Source: Branchinecta lynchi
Taxonomy: Eukaryota > Arthropoda > Branchiopoda > Anostraca > Branchinectidae
NCBI GenBank assembly: GCA_023053575.1
Contig: JAKZAP010000005.1
Location: 11,346,001 to 11,410,000, forward strand
Direction of reading: 5' to 3'
Length of the DNA: 64,000 bases
Shown here: positions 34,418-47,300 of the stretch, in pieces
Numbering within the stretch: the first letter of the stretch is position 1
Layout of the letters: each line of letters opens with the position of its first letter
Made by a program: the position numbers and the translations under genes
Notes under the pieces: generated by a model
What the model saw: only the letters and a program-made list of their open reading frames with translations
Told to the model about the DNA's origin: nothing
Databases searched by the model: none

Positions 34418-34694
34418 GAGCGTGATCCACCCTACTTACCGTAGTTACTACGCATGACGTCATAATTTTTGGCGTCAAGGCTGGGACGCATTTTTCTTTT
34501 TTCGTTCAATTATCATCAACGGGCTCATTGGACCAATCGCGTTACAGAGATTCGTAGTTCCCACGCTCCCGAGCATGGTAAGCAAATAGTTACTATTTCG
34601 AGAAGGTTAGAACGGTCAGCGTAGTAACTTTTTACGATGTCGGAACAAAAATAGTAACAAATAGTTACTATTGTTAGAAGGGTGGAACACGCTC
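34418..34694. mobile_element. Family D MITE, copy 1 (277 bp)
   Basis: TIR GAGCGTGATCCACCCT and inverted GAGCGTGTTCCACCCT; TAT flanks both sides (34415-34417, 34695-34697). It contains TGACGTCA at 34455-34462 and several AGTAACTA/TAGTTACT subterminal motifs. It matches copies at 40347 and 57502. Confidence 0.8.
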
Positions 34695-35111
34695 TATATT
34701 GACGGAGACCGCACGATCATCCCCCATTCACTTCAGCCAAGATCTGATAATACTTCTCTGAGGTCCAGCATCCGGCACTCCCGCACTGAAATATAGCATA
34801 GCCCCGATTGTATAATTTCTGACCAAATTGAGCGCTATCACTGTTTCCGGAACTTGTTCATTTACACGTCACGGCATCGTTCAGCACACTAGCGTTATGA
34901 TGACGCTACGCAATTTATGGTACCCACGCCTTCGGTTTAGCACTAGCTCAGTATTTACGGAACATGAACGCAATTCCTCACCAGCCTTGAACCCACACCA
35001 CGCTGTACCACTTCATTAAAACCACACTTTACTTCTATTAGCACAAGATGTTTGACTGATCCAAAGGAAGATATCACTGATGTGGCACAAAATCGGTCCA
35101 ACAATAAAGCC

Positions 35112-35306
35112 TCATGCGACGTAGTGGAAGAGGTTAATGTTGGTTTCGTCTCTTCGTGTGTATTTGTTCTCAATAAGCCACTCGAGTTGCTCCTTGATCA
35201 GCTTTCGGGTGGGAATGAACTGGGACTTCAGGATTTCAATTAGTTCCACCTGCAACTGGTTGTTCGATAAGGACTTCCTCATCTTCAGGATCTTGATGAT
35301 GGCCTC
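35112..35306 (-). CDS. CUL5: CUL5 exon 13 (residues 711-774, stop)
   Basis: Acceptor CTTTTAAG. Encodes the neddylation site ([19 protein letters not shown], acceptor Lys718), the winged-helix segment [20 protein letters not shown], and the end NINLFHYVA with TGA at 35114-35112. Confidence 0.93.
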   Translation of the reverse strand, partial: EAIIKILKMRKSLSNNQLQVELIEILKSQFIPTRKLIKEQLEWLIENKYTRRDETNINLFHYVA

Positions 35307-38300
35307 CTTAAAAGATAATCTGGTTAGATCTGTTTATTTGTTGTCTATCCCAAATAGGATATTTCTCTGCTGCCCATAGCATTACTGAGACAACAGCGTT
35401 TCCAGCTAGTTTTCCGGAACTTCAGTATCCTAGCTTTCGAGGTTTGCTTTCAGAGCATGGGTAATTCTGAGTCATTGAACGTTGTCGTTTATGGAACCAG
35501 GTTTTAACTTCCTGACATGGCAACTTGACTGACAATAGCTACGCCAGACGAACCTTTGGTGCCACATCGTCACAAGATCCTGAATTCCCATCCCTCCACC
35601 TACCATGGAATATCCAATATTCGCAGAAACAAGGAAGTCATACCAATTTTCATCGTCCTAGCTTAGGTGGAAGCTCCCGAACTAGCAAAATTGGACAGAC
35701 AGACACTATGTTAGTTGTATAGCAAGTTGAGCCAAAGGCTACGAGTACCATTGGGGTGTGTTGTAAAACAACATACGCCATCTATGCCCGTCAACCCACA
35801 CGTCATGCATTGCTTATTCAGTTATTGGGATCCAAAAAGGTAAGTGAATGGATACCGATGACTTCGCAAAGTGGTACGTCCGTCTGTCTATTAGCACGAT
35901 AACTCTCGAACGGACTGAGATGTTTTGTTGAAACTGGGCGTAAGGATCCACTATTGGGTTAGAGAAGAGATCAAGACAGCTTTTTTTAATTTTAATTCTG
36001 TATCTTCAACTAATAAAGCAGACGGTTAAAAGGGTGAAAAACGGTTTCCCTTATAATTATTTTTAGTTTGATGGGCCAGAATCGGTATGAAAACATTATA
36101 TCTTGTACATCATACTTCTTCGAACTTGCAGGATCACTATACTTGGCAAACCAAATTTCTCCACACTTCAGAGCCTCATAGAAAATAAACAGTTTTTGCT
36201 CTGAGAAAGTCCACCATGCGACTCATGTTTCACATTTTGGGGTTAATCACAGTTTGCACCTTGCCATGCTCTCAGTCCGCCCAGATTTCGAGAGCCAGGG
36301 CATTGGCACTGCCTTTTCGGAAAATCAGAGGAACTAGCATTGACGTGCGGAATCAAAATAATGAAAACGAATGCAACTACTTAAATAAAAGGTTGGTGCT
36401 GGGTTTTGTGGGATGGCGTTGAAGCGCTCAGTGACATAAAACAAAGAGAGATAATTCGCAATTCAGCTGGTACCAGACTGGACAAATGAGATGCGTCACG
36501 ACGAGTCAGTTGCTAAATTGGATCTGTCTTTAAAAGAAATTCAAAATTATAAATAATGCGTTTTGCTGCAAACACTTCCACACTACAGGATCGCCAACTT
36601 AAATGGAAAATAACAAGAAATAGCATCTTCAATCTCCAAACTTTATTCAGTACCGTACATACCACTGGCCAATCACGAGCCTACTTCAGTCTAAGCGTTT
36701 GGGAGCGCCAGTTGAACAATTTACAGCTGACACTCTCGAGCTAATTTTCGCGGTGTTGTCTGTTTGGGTGAGTTGGGGGATACGCCAATGGTGCCTTCTC
36801 TTATTAAATCTCTACCAAAATATATCATTTTATCCCGCAATCTTCGGTTTTGTTTCTCATACTGACTAAATCTTTGTGTTCCAAAATTTGCGAATTCAGA
36901 TTTTGAACTTCCCTGCTCATACTCTCCTAACTTGGCTCATGTTTTTACTGGTTTCTCATCTCCCTCTTTCTGACAATGATGGCTAAATGGGAGTAAGCCA
37001 AGTTACCTGAGTTCTTAAAGCTCGAAGTTCCATAATGGCAGCATTCTCTTCGTCCTTTGTCTTCTCGGTCACGAGTTGGAGCTTGCCAATCAAGTTCAGT
37101 TTACCCCTCCTTTGCAGTTTGCCCCCTTTGATGAGTCCGAAGTCTTGGTTGATCCAGAAAGTTGTTGAATCGGTGAAGTCCTTCGGACTTTGTACCTCGG
37201 GGTAGTGAAGTAGCACCTGTCGCTTCAGCTTCGGAAAAGCCACCAAGGACTACGAAAGAAAGTACAATTTAAATATCCGGAATACTCTTATCCTACATGA
37301 CAACAAGTTTCGAGCAAGAACAGAGGCAAAAATGAAAGGAGACGCAGTTAATATATGCAACAGGCATTTTTCATTCGGTAAAGTCTATCCCGATCTGTTC
37401 TTCCGAGATAAAAGCGCGCAGAGCCCTGAGACGATCGTGCTGGCGGAAGGCCATTATCAACAAACTGCTCGCCTTTATCCCTTAATCCCTTAATATTAGC
37501 AAGAACATATAAGCGATTATAAAACAGAAAACTTGCAAAAACCCACATTTGGCAAAGCTCTGTCGCTTTGTCAGCGTTCGTTCTCAGAAAACGAAAGAGA
37601 ATGTGCTGCAATGTAACTGATTAACGTTTATTACATTTTTACTTCGATTTATACAAGATAAGACAAGGACACAATTAGTGAAAGACTCACCCAAACTGTC
37701 CGTCGCAGCTCAACTTCTGGTAATTCGGTTGCCAATCTGAGATTCTCAAATGAAATTTTGTCCTTCTGCCGCTCATTCCAAGCGAAAAGAACTGCCATCT
37801 GAAATGTTGTGACGTCCAGATCGAACTCGCCTGTCTCGTTTATGAAATGAACCTAAAAACAAAGAAACAGAACTGGAACCGTCTGCCAAAAGGCGTTTTC
37901 AGCTCTGGGGCTCAACCGATACTTGGCTAAGGAGACAAGAATGCTGGAACGGCTTCTGCTATTGCTGAGTTTCTTCTACTAACCTCCTTACACGAGTGCT
38001 CAACCGTCCTAATCATCTTACTCCAAAGTCAAGGTCACCTTAGACTACCCTAGTCCAGCGTATGCGTCACGGATAAATATGATTGTTATTTACTTATTTA
38101 GCTTGTCGCCATCACTATATAATACAAACGGATTACATAATCCGTGCAGTTAAATTCAAAATCTCAGGCAATGAGAACACATTTTCGATCTGAGCCCCCT
38201 CCTGAATCTTGCAGTGTGCAAGAGAACAAATGTCTCTCTTTATTTTTCACATCGAGTCACATTCAGCACATGCTCACCTCTTCTAAAACATTTCGTATGC

Positions 38301-41300
38301 GTTTAGTGCATTTAGTCCAGACATTCAAATACATATTTGTCTGTATTCCATATGTTAGTGCTTCATATTCACGGCAAACTCTCCACCCTGTCACTTAAAA
38401 GAAAAGCGATTGGCTGACTGCCAATCCAAATTTCCCGCGAAAGTCAACTAACTTCACTCTAAGAGCTCTTTAGACAAAAGCCGGACTGGACAAGAAGAAA
38501 TGAGGGATGTTGATTTTTAGAACTAACTGTTTCTAAATAAATAATGGAACCCTACAACGGAGAAGAATGTAATGTCCATTATTCTTGGTACTTTAAGGCA
38601 GCTTACCGTTCCATTTGACATGTGGTGATGCCACTGAAGCTTCCGTCCAGAGTGGTGGCGTTTGTAAAAATCCTCTACTTCCGGAACCAGTTCTTCAAGT
38701 TCCAGTGGAAGAGAGACTGGTACGCGATCGCCACTCCGTCCCCAAGCGCCCCAGTTCAGGATCTTGATGTTCATAACATCTAAAATACAGAGTCACTTTC
38801 TTTACTCATGGGTTACGGTATTCCTGGCAAGACACAATCCAATTCATTACATTCGAAACAACTATTGGTTTTGACTGGCCGAAAATTGCAAGACGATGCT
38901 CAAAGCGGCCAATTACCTAAGTCGCAAAATACCAATCGTGTTTTTTTTTTACTCGTTTTCCTCTCTTTTTCTATAACTCCGCTTTTTACAGGTTGTACAT
39001 GTCAAATGATTCGTCGCTGAGTTTTGTTTAATGTTCTCGTACGTACCTTTTTGTCTATTAATTTGCTACTCTGCAGTTCTTTCATTCACAAGCGGGATCC
39101 TTATTACTGTCACTAATAAAACAAAACCAAAGTTTTCGATGGGATTCCAATGGGGAATATTTGTCGATCTTTTTAATAGCCCACAGACAATCAGGTCTTG
39201 CTGATATTCAGTCTTTGCCGAACCGTACCCATCAACATGTATTCTTCCCCCTTATTGATGCTCAGATCGGCTTAATTTTTTTTAACTTCTATCAAATTTC
39301 CGGTTTCTGCTGGGTTCCGGATGAACTAATTTTCAAGCGAGAAAATTAAGGTTCACATATGGATCCTGTTTGTATTCCTGCTCCTATGAGGATGTTATGA
39401 TCTACTTCAGAATAAACTTTACTCCTATCGGTTTTCGCCAGATTCCGGTTGGTCTACTTGTCCAGCGGGAGTATAAAGTTCAAGTATAGGTTCAGGATGT
39501 ATTCTTACCTTTAAATCGACGTTCAAATCGACGTTCAAATCGACCAACGTTTAACCTCTAATCAACTTCAGATAAAACTTTCATTTATACAAATTTTCCG
39601 GTTTATAATTTCGCCTGATTCCGGGCTAACTATTTGTCCGGCGAAAAAGAAAAGTTCAGAAACAGATTCAGCGTGTCTCTGTACGTCTGTATCGAAGTTT
39701 GGAAACTTCTTTCGAAACGTGTCGAAACTTTGCTCATGCGAAATTTTCGTTTTTCCCGGATTCCGGACAAATTATTGTCCGATGAGACAATGAAGTTCAC
39801 TTATGGATTCACCATGTCTCCTACCCTTAGTACGACTCTCACATTAGCTTGACAAATATTTTCTTCATCCCTTAATTTAAAACCCCCTCCCTCCCCACCC
39901 CTAAATATAGAGCTACATGGGACCCATCTAAGACTTTGACCCAATGGATCTTCACATCATGAACAAAACATCTCAAACCCCTTACAAAGTTATCTTGCTG
40001 ACAGACAGACAACTTTTACGAAGTCATAGGTATCCCGCCACTTGCGTTTTGGGATAACAAAAAGGGCCATTCATACTAATTCACTACCGAAAGTATCACA
40101 GGATAAGCCACCGTCTCCATCCTTTAATCGCTCTTACACATCAACCAAGCTACATTAGAAAGAATAAAATAGAAAGGCTTCTACCTGCTATCTGACCACC
40201 CGACCGTTTAAATTCGTCTTTGAACTCCCGATTAAGATCAGAAGAAACCTTGACATCCTGGAACATTCGAGCAAGCTTGTGAACGAAGTCAGCTGGCATA
40301 CCGACCTCACGCAGCCTGAAAAAAAGAAGAAGAAATCAGACACTTAGAGCGTGTTCCATCCTACTTACCGTAGTTACTACGCATGACGTCACGAATTCTG
40401 GATTTTTGCCGTCAAGGCTGGAACGATTTTTCTATTTTCCAGCAGAATATCATGCCACGGGCGAATCCGACCAATCACGTTACAGAGATCCGTATTTACT
40501 ACGCTTACTACGCTCTCGAGAGTGGTAAGCAAATAGTTACTATTAGTTACTATTTCGAGAAGGTTGGAACGGTCAGCGTAGTAACTTTTGGTGAGGTTGG
40601 AACGGAAATAGTAACTAATAACTACTATTTGTAGAAGGGTGGAACACGCTCTTAGTTCCTACACCTAGGCTGGTTTCTCCGGGTTCGTTTCGAATTTATA
40701 TCTCACCCTAGGCCAATGGTTCATTCTTCATAGCTGCGCCACAACAGATCTTGCAGGCTAATTAGACCTATTGTTTCATTCCGTCCGCGGATAGATAATC
40801 ATTTGAAGCCTTAAAGAACAGGTTCGACAAAGCTTACCCCAAATAGGCTAGTGAGTGTGGTTGCTATCCATGACTCATTTGTATACAGATGTCAAAGGCA
40901 ACATTAGTAAAATTTCTCCAAGAAAAGCACTTGGTTTGTCGATGATTTCTAGCCCAACAGATGGCAGACAAGATACTTGTTTCAATAAAGCTTGTGAAGA
41001 ATGTATTACCCAAAAAAGCCCGAGGGCCATGGCAACAAAATTTGTATAAATAAATCCACTAACTTATATAACTAACACACTGCTCCTATTCTAAAAATCT
41101 CGTTCTATGGTCCATCGCAAGCCTCAAGTTTCATTCACAGTAGCAAAACATTCACCCTTCATCATCCTTACCATCCATTCTTTATTATATACTCTCACCA
41201 AATACCTCCTTTCTCCATTCATTAAATTCCACATAATCACACATCAAATGAACTACACTTTCATCCTCATTACCACACACAGGACAGAAGTAAGGACCAA

Positions 41301-44300
41301 TTCTCTCTTTTGCTTTACCAGTATGTTTTCTCCTGGCCACAAGTGGTAAACTATCAGCCCTCATCTCAATAATATACTTAATATCCTCCTTACTTGAACA
41401 GAATAGAATAGAATAGTAGTTTATTCGCTCATACTTTCCCGGTAACAAAACCAAAATTGGTGAGTACTGCCATGCACAAATTTATCAGTATAACATATAC
41501 ATTTAAAAGCACGTACAAATGGTCAAAGGATATTTAAAATTCCAACAATCTTTGATAAAAACTATTTTGGTAACGGCTGTGTTTGGACGCTACTGGTTGG
41601 AATATTGAGACCTTCACAGAGACTGCTCGCTCTTGCCTTTCCCTTACATTGTTGTATGGGGGAGGGAGAAACTCATTGTAAATGGGGTGCGAAATAAGTT
41701 ATTTAACCATCTCGAGGCATAGGTTCAGTCTCCGTTTCTCCAATGTATCAACTGTGTACGTGCTTAGACGAAGAGAGTAAGGTACTTTTGGGACTTTGTG
41801 GATAATATGGAGAGCGCGTTTTTGGATTCTTTCAATACGTGAGTTCTGTTTTAAACATAATTCCTTCACCCTAAGTCTCTTTGGCCGCCGACAAAAAAAA
41901 AATGCAGAGACACTGGAATGTTTTTTTGAAATTGCCAACCTTGGATCTCTTGGTCTTTTAACCTTCCCTCGTCATGGCAGTGAAAAGCTAGCCACAGTCT
42001 CCGGTCGGGCTACAAAGTTCGACCATTTTGCCGTTTTAAAAGTAACCCAGTTTTTTAGCAATAATGGCTGTAAATTTTAGCCGAATGTCCCTTAAAGTTT
42101 AACTGAAAAAACAACTTATTTTTGCATCATTTAACTAATACACTGCTTTATTTGGCTTGTGTTAAAGGATTTTTTGTTCCACTATTTGCTCTAGTAAGAC
42201 GTTCAAAATATCTACGGCCGTCCTCACTGTCAAGTTGGGGGTCGTGAGTGCGTTGTCCTACTTCTACGAATAGAACACGAGGACCCTGATACTCACAACG
42301 CAAAATTCTACTATATCTGAATCTCAGTACCAAAAAGGCTTTTCAGTGGCCAGTCGTCAGCTCGTGGAAGGTGGCTCACTGTGTTAACACTTTTTTCCTA
42401 AATCGTTTTCGTCAAGAATATAACACAGGTACACGCGCACAGAGGTAGCATAAACGGACAGGGGAATTCCACTACGAAAATCGACTATTCACGAATGGCG
42501 GAGCAACGAAGTAACGCACTTTCATTGGTTCTTCGAGCCTCTTTAAGTGAATAAATGACGAGTGACTAGAGTGTCCTATCTCAACCCTTTTTGGTTAAAA
42601 CTTAAAGTTTAAGCTAAAAGAACCTGAAACTCGAGCGGGCTTTTCCAATACAAGTCTGAGAATTGTCTTTGAAGACATGTAAAATGGTGCCATTGACCAC
42701 CTACCACGTGGAGACGACATTACTCGAAACGAAACTTCTTCTTACCATTCAACCATCATTTCTTCTTTATCCGAATCCGCAGACGTTTCCAGAATAAGTC
42801 TTCTCGTCAGATGGGTCTTATGGTACCTCATGAAGACATCCCTGTTCTGGACGTATTTCAGGACGAGAAGGACATCTTTAAGTCTGGCGTCCACTTCATC
42901 AGATGTGAGACGTTTACTTAGCTGAGTTTTCCTCAGAAGCATATCACAGTAATTGGCAAGCAGTTCGGGACACCGAGACTCAGGTACTCGTGCGGTGGCG
43001 CCCTAAAATGAAAACAACATTTCAAATTAGTTGACGTAACCTAACCAGCATGTAGAAAAGGCTATCCTTCAGAGGCTTCAAGCGACTTGACGATGGTCCT
43101 TCTCACTATCAGCCGACGAGGCAGGTCGATAACCGATCCTGCTGTTACTGGGTGGGCGATGTACAAACTTATGCTATTTTGCTGATCCCTAGACTGTCTA
43201 CGAGGTTCCGAGACTGAAGTTCTAGACTTTTTAATTGAAAGTTATTTCAAGTTTATACATAAAGGACAACGCGTCTGTTGTACAAACTCCTCCTCTGCGT
43301 TGAAAGTTTCCAATCCCGTGGCTGATCTGATTCGGTGTACCTCTTCAGCCCGCTTTTATTTAGCGACTGAAATGGCAGATAACTTTGGCGACAGTTTGGC
43401 AACGGATACCGAGTCCCTTGTTTAAATTCCATCTTTACGTTTTAAGTGTGCAATCACGTGGCCGAAGTAATCAGATAAAGCTGCTTCGAGCGGGATCACT
43501 GATTTTGTAGCCCGCTTCTATTTACTGACTGCAGCAGCGGACAATTTTGGCGACCCTTGTATAAACTGACTTAAGTGTTATTTATATAAACTACCTTGAG
43601 CGGGATCACTGATGCTATATCCCGCTTCTATTTGGTGATCTCGGTGGTTTGTGACTTGCACAAGCCCTCGGTAGCTCAGCTGGTAGCGCGACGACCCTGA
43701 AGGCCACATGTCGGTTGCCCCCCCCCCCCCCCGATGAGCATTTTGCCATACAGTTTTATACTTCCAGTGTTTCAATCTGAAAGGAGATTCTCCTTCTTCA
43801 AAGGAAGACTTTAATTTTTGTCCAGATCTCTCCATGATGCTCTGCATCAAAGGTCATAAGTTTTCTTTAAGGCTCCGAACTTGATAAAAAAAAAAAAAAA
43901 GACAAAAGGTTCGATGGGATCCCAAAAATGTAGTATTTCACTGGACTTTTTTATCCAGACAATCGAGTCTTGTAGATATTCGGTCTTCGCCAGGCTCCGT
44001 AAACATTTTTACTGTTAGATTTATAGGGTACGTAGTTGTTGTTATTATAGTAAAAATTTTAACAAGCAATGCATGTTCGAAAATTTGTTCTCCACAGTGC
44101 ATGTATAATGTATTTGTATTTTTGTGTAAAATTAAAAAACTTGAACTTGAACTGTTTATCGCTGATCGAAAATAAACATAGACGATACCGTAGTGGTATA
44201 TTATCCCTTCCGTCACCAATTATTTTCAACCGAGAAAAATTATTTTTTCGTTGAAACCTACTAGTTAGGGCATAAGTAAGCTAGTGTTGAAGTTATTTGC

Positions 44301-47300
44301 TTGGAATCGTTTATTAAGTGGAAGAAAACGGATTCCAGTTAACTGGATAACGTGACCAGCTTAACATCTGAAAATAGCATTTCAGTCACTTGACCTGACA
44401 TGAGAATGTCTGGAACAAGTTCGTTGACCCCTGAAACACATCTCAACTTCGTATTTTTTACAAACTGTTGTGGCTTTGAGCTTGCAGACCCTCATCTTGC
44501 ATCTCACTAATATTCTCCCTGCCCCTTAAGGAGAAAGAAAATTTGGACCATTTCCTTCATAGATGTCTGAAGCTTTCTGACTTACGCTACGGAGCCCATC
44601 TACGAACCCAAGAATTCTCACACCAAGTTTGAACAAAAATACCTCGAGAGTTACCGTGCTTAGACGGGCAACTTTTACGAAGTCACATAGGTACCCGTCA
44701 CTTATGTTTTGGGATCCCAAAAATACTTCATGTTTATTTGTCCAGGTTAAGCAGTCCCTTGCATGAACAAATTATCCTTCAACCCATATGATACAATCCA
44801 AACGATCAAGAAGGACTATATCGAAGAAAACAAAGGAAAAAGATACAAGGAACGATACTAGCAATCCCTAGTACAGATTATTTGAAGGGATAACCCCTCT
44901 GCATTTCTGTTGCTTCCTTGGTCCATTCTTAGTTTCATTCTAAAAACCAAGCAATCTATTCGGGATATTTTATCCTTATTCAATCTAAATTCCGAATTTA
45001 TTATTCAATCTAAAAACCGAACAATCTATTCGGGATATTTAATCCTCGGGATAGTTTAATAATACGACGATGGAACCTATAGAGTGGGATCTTACCTGTC
45101 GGACTGGAAGATCTAACGAAAATACTGAAGTATCATTCACAACCTTCTTAAACGCCTTGTCACGCGCCGTCAGGAAACGGGGATCGCCACTGAATGCATC
45201 TTTTACCAGTTTACTAAACCTTCTAAATAAGTTTAGCAGTTGCTCGACGTATTTTTCTGAGTCCTAAAAAAGATCACTGTAATTAGCCCACACATCAATA
45301 AAAATAAAATGAATGAAGCAGGAAATGAATTTCAACTAACAATCTTTTATAGCACGGGAAGACTAAACCAAGGGCTTCCGGATAACCATGACAGGGCTGT
45401 CTTTATGCAATGAAAGTAGTACTTCATTTGATCAGTCAGTTCACCTGGTTGATCACATTCTCAATTCCGGACGAAACTGACCATGATTCAAAAATCTTGA
45501 CAGACCGCCTGAACCCGATCTACAGTCCCCATCATTACAATAAGCGGCAGTGAAGTATTATTTTGGCGGATGAAACTCCAACCTACCCTTTCCTTCGTAT
45601 GCTCTGAACCCCGCCATAGTCAGAATATCTCCATCTCGACGCAATACCAATTCCATATTGGGGTTAAAATTCCGAACTTGATAGGAAGCTTGTCCCTGAG
45701 CACTGTCCCTGAGCCAGTTTTGTATTATATCAATTCGCTGTTCTCTCCGAGGGCTCCCTCGCCCATAGAAGCCCCGAACTCACCTGGTTGATCACATTCG
45801 CATTCTCCATCATATCCGATAGGCCTGCCTGGACGATGTGTTCCTCTAAGAAGGTCAGAAGAGGCTGTGTTCCACCAGGCACGCGATCAACAAGAGAAAA
45901 CAGGAGCTGCAGCCGCTCCGTCTCATTGGTACTAATCAAAGATGGACATTCGGCGAGGAGTGTCTCCTTGAAAGCAGTCACTAGGACTCCAACACAGCAG
46001 CTCCGCAGCTAGAAAAAAAAAAGAAGAAAAGTCAGTTCTCATGCAGCAAAACTGAGTAATTCCTGGTGGCTTGTGAGACATTCGTCCACAATTTTGCAAT
46101 ATGCACAACCACTGCATGCTAGCAGTCGTAGCAGCTGAAGCTCTGATACCATCCAAAAATGCATCAGCATCAGCAGAAATATCTTCAGAAAAAATTTCAA
46201 GACACTGGAACTACCTGGCCTTGCAAGACCGTCGAAAAAGAAGAGACAACGACGGTCTACGAAACCCTGTTTTAGAAAATCTGTTTATTCATTTTAGTAC
46301 TGAACGAATGAATGCAATTTACTTTACCACTACTACTGATAGAGTAAAAAAAAAGTAGAAAAGATATATACTGAAAAGAACAAGACCAAAGGTGTCGATG
46401 GGATCCCAAAAATCTAAGATTTGGTCCAGACATTTGGGTCTTGTCTTCGCCAAATCCAGTCTTCGCCAGGCTAATCATCAGAGAAAATCGAGTTCAGATA
46501 TTCTATCTATCTATCTATCTATACCTCTATAAGCCACATCTATTTTGACGATACTGACCGAAACTTCCTGCTTTACTTCTGCCGAATTCGCGGTTTCGCC
46601 CGAATTCCGAGCGAACTACTAGTCCAGCAAAAAAGAAAATTCAGAAACAAATCCAGCGTATATCCTTATCCCTATAAAGAACTTCTAATCAACTCCAAAT
46701 AAAACTTTGACTTAAAAAAAATGTGGGTACAACCGGATTTCGGACTAATTATATGTCGGGGTAAAAAATGATTATCATATAGCCTACAGACTCAGCGTCT
46801 CTTCTTACCCCTAAATCTAACATCTAATCAACTTCAGATAAAACTTTTGCTTTTAACATATTTTCCGGTTTTGGCCGGATTACAGGCGAATTAGTTGTCC
46901 GGCGAGAAAATGGTTTTCACTATCGTGTTAAGCATATCTTCTTACCCCTAAATCAAACATTCAATCAACTTCAAATGAAACTTTTACTTCCAACCAACTT
47001 TCCTGTTTTTGGCATCTAATCAACTTCAGATATAACTTTTGCTTTTAACATATTTTCCGGTTTTGGCCGGATTACAGGCGAATTAGTTGTCCGGCGAGAA
47101 AATGGTTTTCACCATCGTGTTCAGTATGTCTTCTTACCCCTAAATCAGTCATTCAATCCACTTCAAATGAAACTTTTACTTTTAACAAACTTTCCGTTTT
47201 TTGCCGGATTCCGGACGAACTATTTGTCCGGAGAGAAAATGATTTTCACCATCATGCTCAGCATGTCTTCTTACACCTAGATCAAATATGTAATCAACTC

